Below, piece by piece: positions 44,190 through 53,697 of a stretch of 64,000 nt of DNA. The stretch is from Odoribacter sp. (lineage in GTDB: Bacteria; Bacteroidota; Bacteroidia; Bacteroidales; Prolixibacteraceae). Made by a program: the position numbers and the translations under genes. The DNA lies in the NCBI GenBank assembly GCA_013824715.1, contig PNOH01000002.1:62001-126000 (forward strand). The letters run 5' to 3'. Within the stretch, counting starts at the first letter, position 1, and each line of letters starts with the position of its first letter. Below the pieces are notes generated by a model. The model did not search any database. It saw only the letters and a list, made by a program, of their open reading frames with translations, and was not told the origin of the DNA.

Positions 44190-45578
44190 ATGAAAAGGAG
44201 TTCGATAGGGTTTTTAATTATTATAGGTACTGTTTCAGTATTGGGAATCCTGCTGATTCAGTTTTTCTTCCTGAAAAACTCATATGATTTGAATGAGAAG
44301 CAGTTCCATCAATTAACCACCAGCGCTCTGCGAAGTGTTGCCACTCAGATTAACGAATACAATGCCAGTGTTTTTAATCGTCCTTCCAAAATAATGCAAG
44401 GTGGTCAGGTCGAACAAATTTCAAACAATTACTATGTTGTAAATGTCAACGATGTGATTGACCCGGGTTTACTCGAACATTTCCTTGAAGTAGAATTTAA
44501 GAAACGGAACTTAAACGTAGCTTTTGAATACGGCATCTACGATTGCAACTCAAAGCGAATGGTACATGGCAGCGCCATGATGCAGGATTCAATCAATCCA
44601 AGCCCTAAGATTTTAAAAGATCAAGATTCGATCTGTTGCAGTGTAGAGGAAATCATGTTCGAGAAACACTATAACAAGGCTGATATTAACTCCGGAAAAA
44701 AGAAAAAGGTCTGCAATTTACCGACCTGCGAAAAATATACCTATTACTTTGGCGTTCACTTTCCCGATCGCTCACAGTATTACAATTCGCGCCTGATGGT
44801 CTGGTATTTTTTGAACGGCATATTGTGTTTTGTTGTGATTTTCTTTGGCTATGCCTTGTATGTGATAATTAAACAGAAACAGCTCAGCGAGATACAGAAG
44901 AATTTTATCAACAACCTGACTCATGAGTTTAAGACCCCTATCGCCTCCATTGAGCTGGCTGCAAAAGTTCTGGCAAGTCCCAAAATATGTGAGCAACCCG
45001 ATCGGCTGGCCGAGTACGTACGAATTGTGGGGCAGCAAAATAAGCGGCTTTCGGCCCATGTCGAAAAACTGCTTCAAATGGCAACCATCGAAAAAACCAG
45101 GTTGCATTTAAATCTGGAACAGATTGAGCTTAACCAATTTATTCACGAGTCGGTTCATGAGTTTAGAAATAGCCAGAATGGAAGGATTTATTCGGTAGGT
45201 ATTGAATCAACGGTTGTGAATGCGACGATAAGGGCAGATCAACTGCATTTTTCCAACCTGGTTTTCAATATTTTAGATAATGCCATCAAATATTGTACAA
45301 TTAATCCTGAAATTGTAATCAAACTTGAAGAACGCGAAAATTATTACCATATTTCGTTTGAGGATAATGGTATCGGGATTCCGAAAGATTACCGGAAGAA
45401 AATTTTTAACCGGTTTTTTCGGGTACCAACCGGAAATGTTCATGATGTCAAAGGCTTTGGCCTGGGATTGGATTATGTGCGGAAAATTGTGCAGCGACAT
45501 GGGTGGCAAATTAATGTGATCGATAATTCGCGAAAAGGCATTACATTTATCCTTAAAATTAAGAAACCTGTAAAATGA
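44190..45578 (+). CDS. Sensor histidine kinase, RprX-like
   Basis: A 462-residue inner-membrane kinase. Membrane segments at about residues 7-29 and 204-226 flank a 175-residue periplasmic sensor with five Cys (DSICCS, KVCNLPTCEK and another). HisKA has His245 in NNLTHEFKTPIAS, and the ATPase domain has DNAIKYC, DNGIGIP and GFGLGLDYV. It resembles RprX of Bacteroides fragilis in layout and H-box. Its stop overlaps the response regulator start as ATGA, so the pair is coupled. The extra cysteines might make the sensor redox- or metal-responsive; that is inference. Confidence 0.92.
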   Translation: MKRSSIGFLIIIGTVSVLGILLIQFFFLKNSYDLNEKQFHQLTTSALRSVATQINEYNASVFNRPSKIMQGGQVEQISNNYYVVNVNDVIDPGLLEHFLEVEFKKRNLNVAFEYGIYDCNSKRMVHGSAMMQDSINPSPKILKDQDSICCSVEEIMFEKHYNKADINSGKKKKVCNLPTCEKYTYYFGVHFPDRSQYYNSRLMVWYFLNGILCFVVIFFGYALYVIIKQKQLSEIQKNFINNLTHEFKTPIASIELAAKVLASPKICEQPDRLAEYVRIVGQQNKRLSAHVEKLLQMATIEKTRLHLNLEQIELNQFIHESVHEFRNSQNGRIYSVGIESTVVNATIRADQLHFSNLVFNILDNAIKYCTINPEIVIKLEERENYYHISFEDNGIGIPKDYRKKIFNRFFRVPTGNVHDVKGFGLGLDYVRKIVQRHGWQINVIDNSRKGITFILKIKKPVK

Positions 45579-46285
45579 ACTTTCAAGGTGAAAAAATTCT
45601 GTTAGTCGAAGACGATCAAACCCTTAATTTCATTGTTAAAGACAACCTGGAACAAGCGGGGTACGTGGTCACTTCATACGAAGATGGCGAATCGGCCATA
45701 AAGAATTTTGCTTCAGGAAAATTTAGCCTGTGTTTATTGGATGTTATGCTTCCAAGAAAAGATGGGTTTACTGTTGCTAAAGAAATACGGTTAATTGACG
45801 ATCATGTACCGATTATTTTCCTTACAGCCCGCTCGATGACCGAAGACCGCATTACCGGGCTGACTATTGGCGGCGACGATTATATGACCAAGCCATTTAG
45901 TATGGAAGAATTACTGCTCAAAATCCGGATTTTCCTCAAACGAAGCCTTACGAACAATGAGCCATTGACCGACCAAAACTATTATAAAGTAGGGAGTTTC
46001 AACTTTTTCTTCGACAGTTTGGTGCTTGAAGGCAAGGATGAACGTAAGACTTTAACCTACAAGGAAGCGGAACTGTTGCGCTATTTCTGCGATAACCCAA
46101 ACAAAGTTCTGAGCCGTTCTGATATATTGAAACAAGTTTGGGGATCGGACGATTACTACCTGGGACGAAGTCTGGACGTGTTTATTTCGCGACTGAGAAA
46201 ATATCTGGGTAGCGACGAAAACATTAAAATCCTGAACCTGCATGGAATCGGATTTAGGTTTAATGCGGCAATCACACGAAACTGA
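45575..46285 (+). CDS. OmpR-family response regulator, RprY-like
   Basis: A 236-residue regulator. The receiver has the acidic pair in LLVEDDQ, phospho-acceptor Asp56 in LCLLDVMLPRKDG, and TARS plus TKPF as the switch Thr/Lys. The winged-helix domain (about 135-232) has YKEAELLRYFCDNPNKVLSR, DILKQVWG and RSLDVFISRLRKYL, ending GIGFRFN. It should bind DNA as a dimer and respond to the upstream kinase. No target is evident close by. Confidence 0.94.
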   Translation: MNFQGEKILLVEDDQTLNFIVKDNLEQAGYVVTSYEDGESAIKNFASGKFSLCLLDVMLPRKDGFTVAKEIRLIDDHVPIIFLTARSMTEDRITGLTIGGDDYMTKPFSMEELLLKIRIFLKRSLTNNEPLTDQNYYKVGSFNFFFDSLVLEGKDERKTLTYKEAELLRYFCDNPNKVLSRSDILKQVWGSDDYYLGRSLDVFISRLRKYLGSDENIKILNLHGIGFRFNAAITRN

Positions 46286-46287
46286 CA

Positions 46288-46490
46288 AAAGCCCCATCCC
46301 CAACCCTTCCCCAAATTGGGAAGGGAGTTGGCCAATCGAACTAAATAAAGCGCTGCTTAAATTAGAATGGATGAAACATAACCAGTTAAAATGAATAAAA
46401 TTTTCTTCTAAAGGATAATATGTAATGCATTAAACTAAAAGGTCTAGTTCTTTAAGCCCCCTCTTTCGGAGGGGGTTTGGGGGAGGCTTT
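46288..46490. repeat. Two GC-rich hairpin repeats after the response regulator
   Basis: CCCTTCCCCAAATTGGGAAGGG (arms CCCTTCCC and GGGAAGGG, about 46304-46325) and CCCCCTCTTTCGGAGGGGG (46457-46475) are C-rich/G-rich hairpins that stand out in AT-rich DNA. The second continues into GGGGGAGGCTTTTTTATT, so it may also work as a terminator. Such sequences are typical of dispersed intergenic repeats in Bacteroidota. The 219-bp gap (46286-46504) has no gene. Confidence 0.6.
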
Positions 46491-46504
46491 TTTATTGAAA
46501 TAAT

Positions 46505-46873
46505 ATGTCAGTCACACAAATCATATTACTTGTTATTATTGGCTTAATTGCCGGTATTTTTAGCGGTTCGCTTGGAGTTGGGGGAGCAATCATTGTTATT
46601 CCGGCGCTGGTATTCTTCTTGGGCCTTTCGCAACATCAGGCGCAGGGAACTTCACTGGCATTTATGATACCCCCGGTTACACTGCTAGCCGTCATCAATT
46701 ACTGGAAGCAGGGGTATGTGAACTGGAAATATGCCCTGATCCTGGCCTTCATGTTTTTTATCGGCGCTTATATTGGTTCAGTAATTTCTGTGAATATTCC
46801 TGAAAAGATACTGAAAAAACTTTTCGGGGCCTTGTTGTTATTCGTGGCTATGAAAATGATGCTTTCGAAATAG
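46505..46873 (+). CDS. Half-size TauE/SafE-family membrane protein
   Basis: A 122-residue inner-membrane protein with four hydrophobic segments. It begins ILLVIIGLIAGIFSGSLGVGG, the TauE/SafE signature loop, and has AQGTSLAFMIPPVTLLAV in the middle. Full-length family members have about 250 residues and two such halves; this one has only one, with a clean start and stop and a terminator 33 bases later. It could work as a homodimer, like other half-size members, or be a truncated remnant. TauE/SafE proteins export sulfite or other sulfur-containing anions; the substrate here is unknown. Confidence 0.85.
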   Translation: MSVTQIILLVIIGLIAGIFSGSLGVGGAIIVIPALVFFLGLSQHQAQGTSLAFMIPPVTLLAVINYWKQGYVNWKYALILAFMFFIGAYIGSVISVNIPEKILKKLFGALLLFVAMKMMLSK

Positions 46874-46906
46874 ACACTTATAAATCCGAAGTCTTCACAA
46901 AGAAAA

Positions 46907-46942
46907 AGCGGCAGGTTTATTTCTCTGAATAAACCTGCCGCT
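46907..46942. terminator. Bidirectional terminator between tauE-like and susD genes
   Basis: Perfect 15-bp arms (46907-46921 and 46928-46942) with a 6-base loop TCTCTG. T-rich runs follow on both strands (ATAATTTTT on plus; TTTTTCTTTG on minus), so it serves both convergent genes. Confidence 0.85.
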
Positions 46943-46990
46943 ATAATTTTTCTGAAGGTCAAATCTAAATACTGACCTCATTCATTTGGT

Positions 46991-48574
46991 TTACCAACCT
47001 GGATTTTGCTGTGCCGCTAAAGTTGGGTTTGCATTGATTTCGTCCTGAGGGATTGGCCACACGAAACGAAAATCTGAATACGGAACAGCCACCGTTCCCA
47101 AAGCTCCGGTATAAGGAGTTCCCAGCGTAAAGGCAGTTCCGGCAGGCATACCATTAGCCAACTTGGCCGGAATACCAGCTATTGGGAAGTAAGGACAGTG
47201 TTGTAACCGGTGAATATCGGGCCAGCGACGACCTTCCATCACAAATTCGATTCGCCTTTCAACAAGGATAGCACCAAGTAACTCTACATTGTCTTTGAAA
47301 CTTGCTGCAGTATAAGCCTGAGTTGCCGGTGTTGCCAAAGCACGGTTACGAACCATGTTCAGGTAGGCAAGTCCATTAGTAACATCGCCTTTCCGGGCGT
47401 AAGCTTCAGCCAAATTGAGCACGACTTCAGCATAACGCAACATCGGTGAAGGATCGGTGTAGTTGGTTTGGTCCTTGTATTTGTTGGTAAAAATAACACC
47501 TTTTACATTAAAAGTCATAGCTCCATCAGCGCGTCTTTTATCGTCGGCAAGCCACGATGGATTTCTCCAGATGATCGGGCTTACGCAAACCAGTTGCCGG
47601 CGTCCGTATTGAGAAGCTAAAGCAGCATTTACACCCGGATTATTTGTTCCTGAATTTTCCATACCAAATATAGATTCCGTATTGGCGTATGGAGTAACGA
47701 ATGGGCCTGAAGGATCGGCGGTTAATGAATAAGTTCCAGCCAGCGAACCGGTAATGAATTTGGTTCCCTCAGCAATTACTTTATCCATATCCCACATGTG
47801 CAGATATACCCTTGTTTTTTCGGCCACTGCAGCGCCTTTGGTTACCCTGACCAGTTTAAAGTTGCCTGTCCGGGCAGCTTTCAACGGAAGATTAGTTTCA
47901 GCAAAATCAAGGTCGGCATTAATTTTTGCATAAACTTCAGCAACAGTACTTCTTCCAGTCGCAAAACCTGCATCAATGGCAGACTGAGATGTAAAAGGAG
48001 TTTCGAAATAAGGAACTCCCTTATTCGGGGCAGTTGGATTATCCTTAAACGGGCGCGCAAAATGGGTAATCAACTCATGATAAGTCATGGCTCTTAACAA
48101 ACGGGCCTCAGCTTCGTATTCTGCTGCCAGCGCTGCCGGAATTACATTTTCGGTAGCGGCTTTTTTCACACCTTCAATAACAATGTTACAACGGTTGATT
48201 AACCGGTAACTGTCTTTCCAGTAATTTACATTGTTAGCTGTTGTAGGGCTGTAAGTAGCAGTATAAGTGAGCTGATAAAATGTAGCTACGTTTACCACAT
48301 CCTCGCCACGGTTATCGCCTTGCTGAACAAATGCAGCGCCAAAAGGATATCCACGATATGCTCCATCAAAAAAACCAAGTTGGGCAGCCTGGTACATACC
48401 TGTTACAGTAAGTGCAATCAGTGCCGGACTTTGGAAGGCTGCTGTTTCAGAAACCTGATTGAAAGGCTCCAGATCAATATTTTTTTCGCAGGAAGTAAAT
48501 ACCATGCCAAGAATAAGAACCGGAACTATACTTTTGTAGAGTACTTTCTGATAAATTTTGAATATATTTTTCAT
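46991..48574 (-). CDS. SusD/RagB-family outer-membrane lipoprotein
   Basis: A 527-residue surface lipoprotein that forms the lid of a SusC transporter and helps bind its substrate. The lipobox is FTSC with Cys29. TPR-like helices of the N-terminal half start DLEPFNQVSETAAFQSP; the central NYWKDSYRLINRCNIVIEG and the C-terminal block LNLAEAYARKGDVTNGLAYLN, LGAILVERRIEFVMEGRRWPDIHRL are typical of RagB proteins. It starts 20 bases after its SusC gene, so the pair is one transcript ended by the terminator at 46907. No glycosidase or peptidase lies in the operon, so the ligand cannot be guessed. Confidence 0.93.
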   Translation of the reverse strand: MKNIFKIYQKVLYKSIVPVLILGMVFTSCEKNIDLEPFNQVSETAAFQSPALIALTVTGMYQAAQLGFFDGAYRGYPFGAAFVQQGDNRGEDVVNVATFYQLTYTATYSPTTANNVNYWKDSYRLINRCNIVIEGVKKAATENVIPAALAAEYEAEARLLRAMTYHELITHFARPFKDNPTAPNKGVPYFETPFTSQSAIDAGFATGRSTVAEVYAKINADLDFAETNLPLKAARTGNFKLVRVTKGAAVAEKTRVYLHMWDMDKVIAEGTKFITGSLAGTYSLTADPSGPFVTPYANTESIFGMENSGTNNPGVNAALASQYGRRQLVCVSPIIWRNPSWLADDKRRADGAMTFNVKGVIFTNKYKDQTNYTDPSPMLRYAEVVLNLAEAYARKGDVTNGLAYLNMVRNRALATPATQAYTAASFKDNVELLGAILVERRIEFVMEGRRWPDIHRLQHCPYFPIAGIPAKLANGMPAGTAFTLGTPYTGALGTVAVPYSDFRFVWPIPQDEINANPTLAAQQNPGW

Positions 48575-48594
48575 AATTGTATAGTTTTAAGAGA

Positions 48595-51500
48595 TTATAA
48601 TTTCAGGTTAACACCAAAAGTTACTACACTCTGGCGGGGAGTACCGTTGTAGTCAACACCTCCTGATTCCATTTCCGGGTCAATACCAGTGTATTTGGTA
48701 AACATCAGTAAATCCTGTCCCTGGGCAAAAAGTCTTAAATTCTGGACGCCAATCCTCTTTAACACTGACTTTGGAAGGGTATAACCAAGAGTAATCGTTT
48801 GTAACTTAATGTAATCACCTTTTTCAACCCATCTGGTACTTGAATTACCAGTCAGGTTTACAAAAGTTTCACCGGCATACCATAAGCGTGGGGTCCATCC
48901 GTCACCAGGATTTTCAACACTCTGCCACCTTCCCAGAATTTCTTTTCCGTTGTTCTGGAATTTCTGGTTCAACAAATCCATGCGGGTAACGTTCATCACG
49001 TTGTTTCCCCCACTGTAACGGAACATCACGTTCAAATCTAAACCTTTGAATTCAGTTTTTAGCCCAACTGATCCGAAGTACGTCGGGATTGAACTACCAA
49101 GAATTTTACGGTCGGCTGAAACCAACGATGAAGCTACTGAAATGTCGGTAGGATTAGCCGGGTCATAGCCTTTGTAGGTTGATGTTGGAATATTGGCCTG
49201 AACCAAAGTCCCGTCTGCTTTCCGGTATATCGGATTACCGTTCGACATATTTACGCCGACATAATCATACCCAAATATTGAACGGATTGATTCTTTTTCG
49301 CGGATGATGGTGTAAGTTTGGAGGATATCCTGATGAGCAACCAACTCGATCACTTCATTTTTTACAAGTGAAAGGTTTCCGTCAACCGATAATTTGAAAT
49401 CATTTTTATTGATCAAAGAAACATCGAAAGAAAACTCATATCCCCAGTTTTTCAATTTACCAATATTCTTGGCAATCGAGTTTCCGGGAATACCAAAAGA
49501 CGGAGGTGTTGGTGCATTCAAAATCAACCCGTCCTGATTATTTATGAAATAATCGAAGGTAAATTTGTATTTGCTGTCAAGAAATGAAGCATCCAACCCG
49601 ATGTCTGTTTTTTTACTGGTTTCCCATTTAAGTGTGTTATTTCCGATCTGAGAGAATGCGATACCGTTATAATCGGCGTATTTGGCATTCGAATATAAAC
49701 CCAGGTAAGGATAGTTGCCAATGTCAACGTTTCCAACTTCGGCGTACGATGCGCGTACTTTAAAATCAGAGATGAAGGTCAGGTCCGACATGAATGATTC
49801 TTGCGAAATGGTCCATCCCACAGAAACCCCCGGGAAGATACCGTAGCGGTTATCTTTTGGAAGCGAGGAGATTCCATCCCGACGAACTGATGCCTGAAAA
49901 AAGTATTTCTGTGCGTAATTGTAGTTTACCCTTCCTGCCAGGGAGTTAAACCCATTTTGGGTCATTGATCCTCCTGATGCCTGAGTTCCGTATGAACCAT
50001 CAATCAGGTTATGGCTGAAGAAAGAATCAGACATATTGGTACCTGCACCATAAAATGAATTCACTGTTTGTTGCTGGAATTCATTGACGAGGTTAACATT
50101 AATGTTATGGATTTCGGCAATGGTTTTGGTGTAGGTCAATACATTTTGCCAGTTCCAGCGGGTCAGGTTTGCAAAATTGTTGTTGATACGGCCATTTACA
50201 CTTTGTCCGTCGCCATGGAAAGGATTCCAGTAGCGGAAACCTTCAGTTCCTTTGGTATCAACTCCAACTTGTGTCCTGAAATTCAAGTCAGATGTAATTT
50301 TAGCCATAGCGTATGCACTGGCAATAACACCCATTGTTTTCGACTGAAAAATATTTTTATCAAGGGTGTAACGTATGTTAGGCAGGTTATCATCCACTTG
50401 TTGCAGATTTTGCCCACGGCCGGCATAGTTGGTGTTGATATCATCAATGTTGTATCCGGTTGGATCGTTAGGATCGAACACTGTTGTATTAGGTAACATA
50501 CGGATTGCAGCAAAAATATTTCCAGATAGTGCGTTTGAACCAGTATTTAAACCAAAATATTCAGATCGGGAAATGGCAGAATTTAGCCCGATAGTCAACC
50601 ATTTCTTTATTTTCTGGTCAATGTTTGATCTGAAGGTATAACGGTTCATTTCATTTGGACGGGAAACCCCTTCCTGAGTGGTGTAGCCCACTGAAAAATA
50701 GTAGTTAGTCATGTCGGTTGCACCCGAGATTCCAAGATTATGATCTTGCTGGAAGGCATTTTGGCGAAGTACAGCGTCTTGCCAGTCAGTTTCGATATCA
50801 GTACCGACAGCGATCGCAGCCTGACCACGGTTTGCCCTTTTTTCGTTTGAGATAGCAACAAAATCTGCTGTCTTCAGAAGGTCGAACAGGTTTACTGGTG
50901 ATGCTACACCTAAGTAATTGTTGTAAGTCACACTGAAATTACCTTTCGATCCTTTTTTGGTAGTAATCAGGATAACCCCGTTGGCTGCCCTTGAACCGTA
51001 AATAGCAGTTGCTGATCCGTCTTTCAGGATTTCAACTGATTCGATATCCGCAGGGTTGATATCACCCATAGCGTTGGTCGAAGCATAACCACCTACATCT
51101 CCTGTAAAGACAGGCATTCCATCAACAACAATCAGGGGATATGTTCCCTGCGAAATTGATCCGATACCACGGATACGGATACGGGGAGCTTCACCCAATA
51201 TACCGGTACCTGCAGTTACCTGTACACCAGCCGAACGCCCGGCTAACTGAGATTCAAAACTTGGAGTTGCCAGATTGGCAATTGCATCACCTTTAACCTG
51301 TGATATAGCTCCGGTAACTTCCCTTTTCTTTTGAACACCATAACCAACCACAACCACTTCGTCAACCGAAATGTCTTCTGCTTTTAGCCGAACATTAATG
51401 ACCGATTGGTTCCCGATAGTGATTTCCTGAGTCGCCATGCCAACAAAAGAAAAAACAAGAGTTTTGGCATCGGCGGGCACTTTAAGGACATATTTCCCAT

Positions 51501-51669
51501 TCATGTCGGTAATAGTCCCCATCGAAGTCCCTTTTACCGAAATTGATACGCCCGGCATAGTACCTCCGTCGTCGGCAGAGGTTACGTTGCCTGTGATTTC
51601 CTTGGTTTGTGCCAGAACGACATTCAAACCAATTGCAAAGAATGCAAGCAATAACGCGATTTTTTTCAT
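48595..51669 (-). CDS. SusC/RagA-family TonB-linked outer-membrane transporter
   Basis: A 1024-residue transporter. Signal peptide MKKIALLLAFFAIGLNVVLAQ; carboxypeptidase-like domain (EITGNVTSADDGGTMPGVSI, about residues 23-105); then the SusC plug signature VVVGYGVQKKREVTGAIS and LAGRSAGVQV; then PLIVVDGMPVF and a barrel of 22 strands ending VVTFGVNLKL. It pairs with the SusD gene downstream and imports an unknown oligomer with energy from TonB. The first 15 residues and most of the signal DNA are nearly identical to those of the second SusC at 58.4 kb. Confidence 0.94.
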   Translation of the reverse strand: MKKIALLLAFFAIGLNVVLAQTKEITGNVTSADDGGTMPGVSISVKGTSMGTITDMNGKYVLKVPADAKTLVFSFVGMATQEITIGNQSVINVRLKAEDISVDEVVVVGYGVQKKREVTGAISQVKGDAIANLATPSFESQLAGRSAGVQVTAGTGILGEAPRIRIRGIGSISQGTYPLIVVDGMPVFTGDVGGYASTNAMGDINPADIESVEILKDGSATAIYGSRAANGVILITTKKGSKGNFSVTYNNYLGVASPVNLFDLLKTADFVAISNEKRANRGQAAIAVGTDIETDWQDAVLRQNAFQQDHNLGISGATDMTNYYFSVGYTTQEGVSRPNEMNRYTFRSNIDQKIKKWLTIGLNSAISRSEYFGLNTGSNALSGNIFAAIRMLPNTTVFDPNDPTGYNIDDINTNYAGRGQNLQQVDDNLPNIRYTLDKNIFQSKTMGVIASAYAMAKITSDLNFRTQVGVDTKGTEGFRYWNPFHGDGQSVNGRINNNFANLTRWNWQNVLTYTKTIAEIHNINVNLVNEFQQQTVNSFYGAGTNMSDSFFSHNLIDGSYGTQASGGSMTQNGFNSLAGRVNYNYAQKYFFQASVRRDGISSLPKDNRYGIFPGVSVGWTISQESFMSDLTFISDFKVRASYAEVGNVDIGNYPYLGLYSNAKYADYNGIAFSQIGNNTLKWETSKKTDIGLDASFLDSKYKFTFDYFINNQDGLILNAPTPPSFGIPGNSIAKNIGKLKNWGYEFSFDVSLINKNDFKLSVDGNLSLVKNEVIELVAHQDILQTYTIIREKESIRSIFGYDYVGVNMSNGNPIYRKADGTLVQANIPTSTYKGYDPANPTDISVASSLVSADRKILGSSIPTYFGSVGLKTEFKGLDLNVMFRYSGGNNVMNVTRMDLLNQKFQNNGKEILGRWQSVENPGDGWTPRLWYAGETFVNLTGNSSTRWVEKGDYIKLQTITLGYTLPKSVLKRIGVQNLRLFAQGQDLLMFTKYTGIDPEMESGGVDYNGTPRQSVVTFGVNLKL

Positions 51670-51897
51670 AGAGAATTATTTTAAATTTAACAGCTTCAGC
51701 AAAAAATTAATCATCAAATGGATTTGTTTGCTTTTCATCAGGAATTCAGGATCAATTTCAAGTTTATTCTTCAAACTCATGACTTTCCTCAACTTTTTAT
51801 CCCATCAGGCATCTAATGTAAAAAAATGTTAAAATATTTTGATGAACTATGTTTTATAATATGCCTGAATGTAGATTTTTCAACTTTGGCAGATGTG

Positions 51898-52581
51898 TTA
51901 ACGGATCAGTCCGTTGCAATAATTGCCTAATTTTTTCAAGTTCTCACTTATTTTGAGATCGAGTTTGTTCGTTTTAATGAATTCTTTAATCGGAGACTCA
52001 TAGTCTGGAAAAATTTTCAAAAATTGCCTTTCTGTTGTGAATTTATGCATTTCGTCTTTAACCTTAACCCAGTAAACTGTTGCCGGAGAAACGATTACAT
52101 TATCAGGTAATTCGAGGTTTCGGACCTGATTCCCGGCACGTACGGTGGTGACCCGTGTTGGAGCATTTGTTTGCGAAGTAAGTCCATAGGCAGTAGCTGT
52201 TCCTTTTGTGGTAAACCGGCTTTTATGCTGAATATACACAGAAATACGACCAGTCACCAAAACTTCATAAAAAGCTTTCCCAACAGGTACAAATTTTCCT
52301 CCATGCAGGTAAATTGTATCAATGTCTTCAGTATGTTCTACTATCCTGAATATTCCCTGCTGGTCAAAAATCATTTCTTCATCAACCGTATTGTAGTTAA
52401 GCAATGCTGAACTTGTATCTCCCGATTTCATCATGATAGTGCTTTTGGCAAATTCAGGGAACAGTAGCTGGGAATAGGGATTAGCAGTATTAGTTTGTCC
52501 GGCAAGGTCAACAGAAATACTGAACAGAAAAAAAATCAGAAATGTCAGGCTACTATTTTTTTGTTTGCATATTTGTTTCAT
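51898..52581 (-). CDS. Exported protein of unknown function between two Sus systems
   Basis: A 227-residue protein. Residues 10-28 are a signal peptide (SLTFLIFFLFSISVDLAGQ). The middle is beta-rich with IFRIVEHTEDIDTIYLHGGKFV and KAFYEVLVTGRISVYIQHKS, and a Thr-rich stretch around TKGTATAYGLTSQTNAPTRV. The C-terminus (about 190-227) is helical: FPDYESPIKEFIKTNKLDL. I recognise a layout seen in Bacteroidota hypothetical proteins but no function. It sits 228 bases before susC1 and after the terminator of the other Sus operon, so it seems separately transcribed. Confidence 0.65.
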   Translation of the reverse strand: MKQICKQKNSSLTFLIFFLFSISVDLAGQTNTANPYSQLLFPEFAKSTIMMKSGDTSSALLNYNTVDEEMIFDQQGIFRIVEHTEDIDTIYLHGGKFVPVGKAFYEVLVTGRISVYIQHKSRFTTKGTATAYGLTSQTNAPTRVTTVRAGNQVRNLELPDNVIVSPATVYWVKVKDEMHKFTTERQFLKIFPDYESPIKEFIKTNKLDLKISENLKKLGNYCNGLIR

Positions 52582-52642
52582 AATGTGAGTTTTTAAAGTC
52601 TATTTGTTGAGTCTGAATATAACGCCAAAAGATAAGAAAAAA

Positions 52643-52674
52643 AAAGAGGCTGAACTCAATGAGCCAGCCTCTTT
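52643..52674 (-). terminator. Terminator of the second SusC/SusD operon
   Basis: A 10-bp stem AAAGAGGCTG/CAGCCTCTTT with an internal bulge and a CTCA/TGAG extension, followed on the minus strand by a run of nine T. It lies about 17 bases past the stop of the DUF1735-type lipoprotein gene. Confidence 0.85.
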
Positions 52675-52690
52675 AATTTAAATCGAGAAA

Positions 52691-53656
52691 TTATCTTGGT
52701 CCTTTATAGGTATATTTCTCAGTCACTAAACTTCTAAGTTGTGGGCTAACATTTAGTTGTTTCAAATAATAACCAACTTCCATCGTTTTGGTCGCAGGGA
52801 AATATTTGTTAACTGCACCCTCGCCGGTATATAATTCGGCAGTCCTACCACGTGCAGGAGAGTCAACAGATGTATTTACAACATTGACATTATTCGATGC
52901 ATCGAAGATAAATGCCGGAGTCCAGGCTCCAAATTGACTTGCGCCACCTCCGGTTTCGAAAATGTATCCATAAACTCCGTAGTCAGTATCATATTTACTG
53001 CAAGTAGCCGCGCCTGTTGTTCTCAGCTCAACAATCTTGGGATAAATTCCAGTCCAAGGTGCGTTTATATAATCCACGAATGTACCGGTAACGGAATATA
53101 CTCCATCCCATTTGTTTTTGGCCAGAACTTCACAAACTATTGTTTCATCAACATCAGCGCTAAGTTTTCCGGTACCTGAAACCGACAGGACTTTAAAAGC
53201 AAGTGCATAGTTCTTGCTGAAATCGAAGTTTCCGGCAGCCGGAACATTAATCATAATGGCTTTTCCGATTTCTCCAGCGTCTAAATTAACAGTTAGTTTT
53301 CCTCCTGCTATAGCCGGAGAAACTGTTCCTAAAGTAGTTGGTAATGGAACATAGGTGGTTTTATGGTCAGTATTGTACTTCGCAAGTATCGCACCGTTTT
53401 CATCGTATTGTAATACAACAGTTGTAGTGGTATTTAATTCTTTATTGTTTGGAACATCTCTTCTGATTTCAAAAAGCATACCCGACTGGGGAGTAGTTTT
53501 TGCATCAAAAGCCAACATGTTGTACACCGATGGGTGAAGTTTCACAAATGTTTGTCCTGCATCGCCTATTGATTGCTGCTCTGGAATGCATGAAACCGCC
53601 AGGAGTGCCAAAAACAAAACATATACCTTGATATTTAAATCATGAAATCTTTTCAT
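52691..53656 (-). CDS. DUF1735-type surface lipoprotein
   Basis: A 321-residue lipoprotein (LLAVSC, Cys23), third gene of the second Sus operon, 41 bases after SusD2. The N-terminal domain (GDAGQTFVKLHPSVYNMLAFD through ANGKLTVNLDAGE-like strands, here AGGKLTVNLDAGEIG) matches the DUF1735/BT_3987 Ig-like unit found in surface proteins of polysaccharide-utilisation loci. The second half is a beta-rich module (WDGVYSVTGTFVDY, VEVGYYLKQLN-like, here MEVGYYLKQLN). Such SusE/SusF-position proteins bind the ligand on the cell surface. No enzyme motif is seen. Confidence 0.78.
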   Translation of the reverse strand: MKRFHDLNIKVYVLFLALLAVSCIPEQQSIGDAGQTFVKLHPSVYNMLAFDAKTTPQSGMLFEIRRDVPNNKELNTTTTVVLQYDENGAILAKYNTDHKTTYVPLPTTLGTVSPAIAGGKLTVNLDAGEIGKAIMINVPAAGNFDFSKNYALAFKVLSVSGTGKLSADVDETIVCEVLAKNKWDGVYSVTGTFVDYINAPWTGIYPKIVELRTTGAATCSKYDTDYGVYGYIFETGGGASQFGAWTPAFIFDASNNVNVVNTSVDSPARGRTAELYTGEGAVNKYFPATKTMEVGYYLKQLNVSPQLRSLVTEKYTYKGPR

Positions 53657-53697
53657 ATCTTTTTGTTTAAATTATAAATTTCAATTTGCGGTTAATA

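Noticed and set aside
51805-51880. TCAGGCAT ... ATGCCTGA inverted arms upstream of susC1
   Set aside because: Eight-base arms nearly 70 bases apart in AT-rich DNA are expected by chance.
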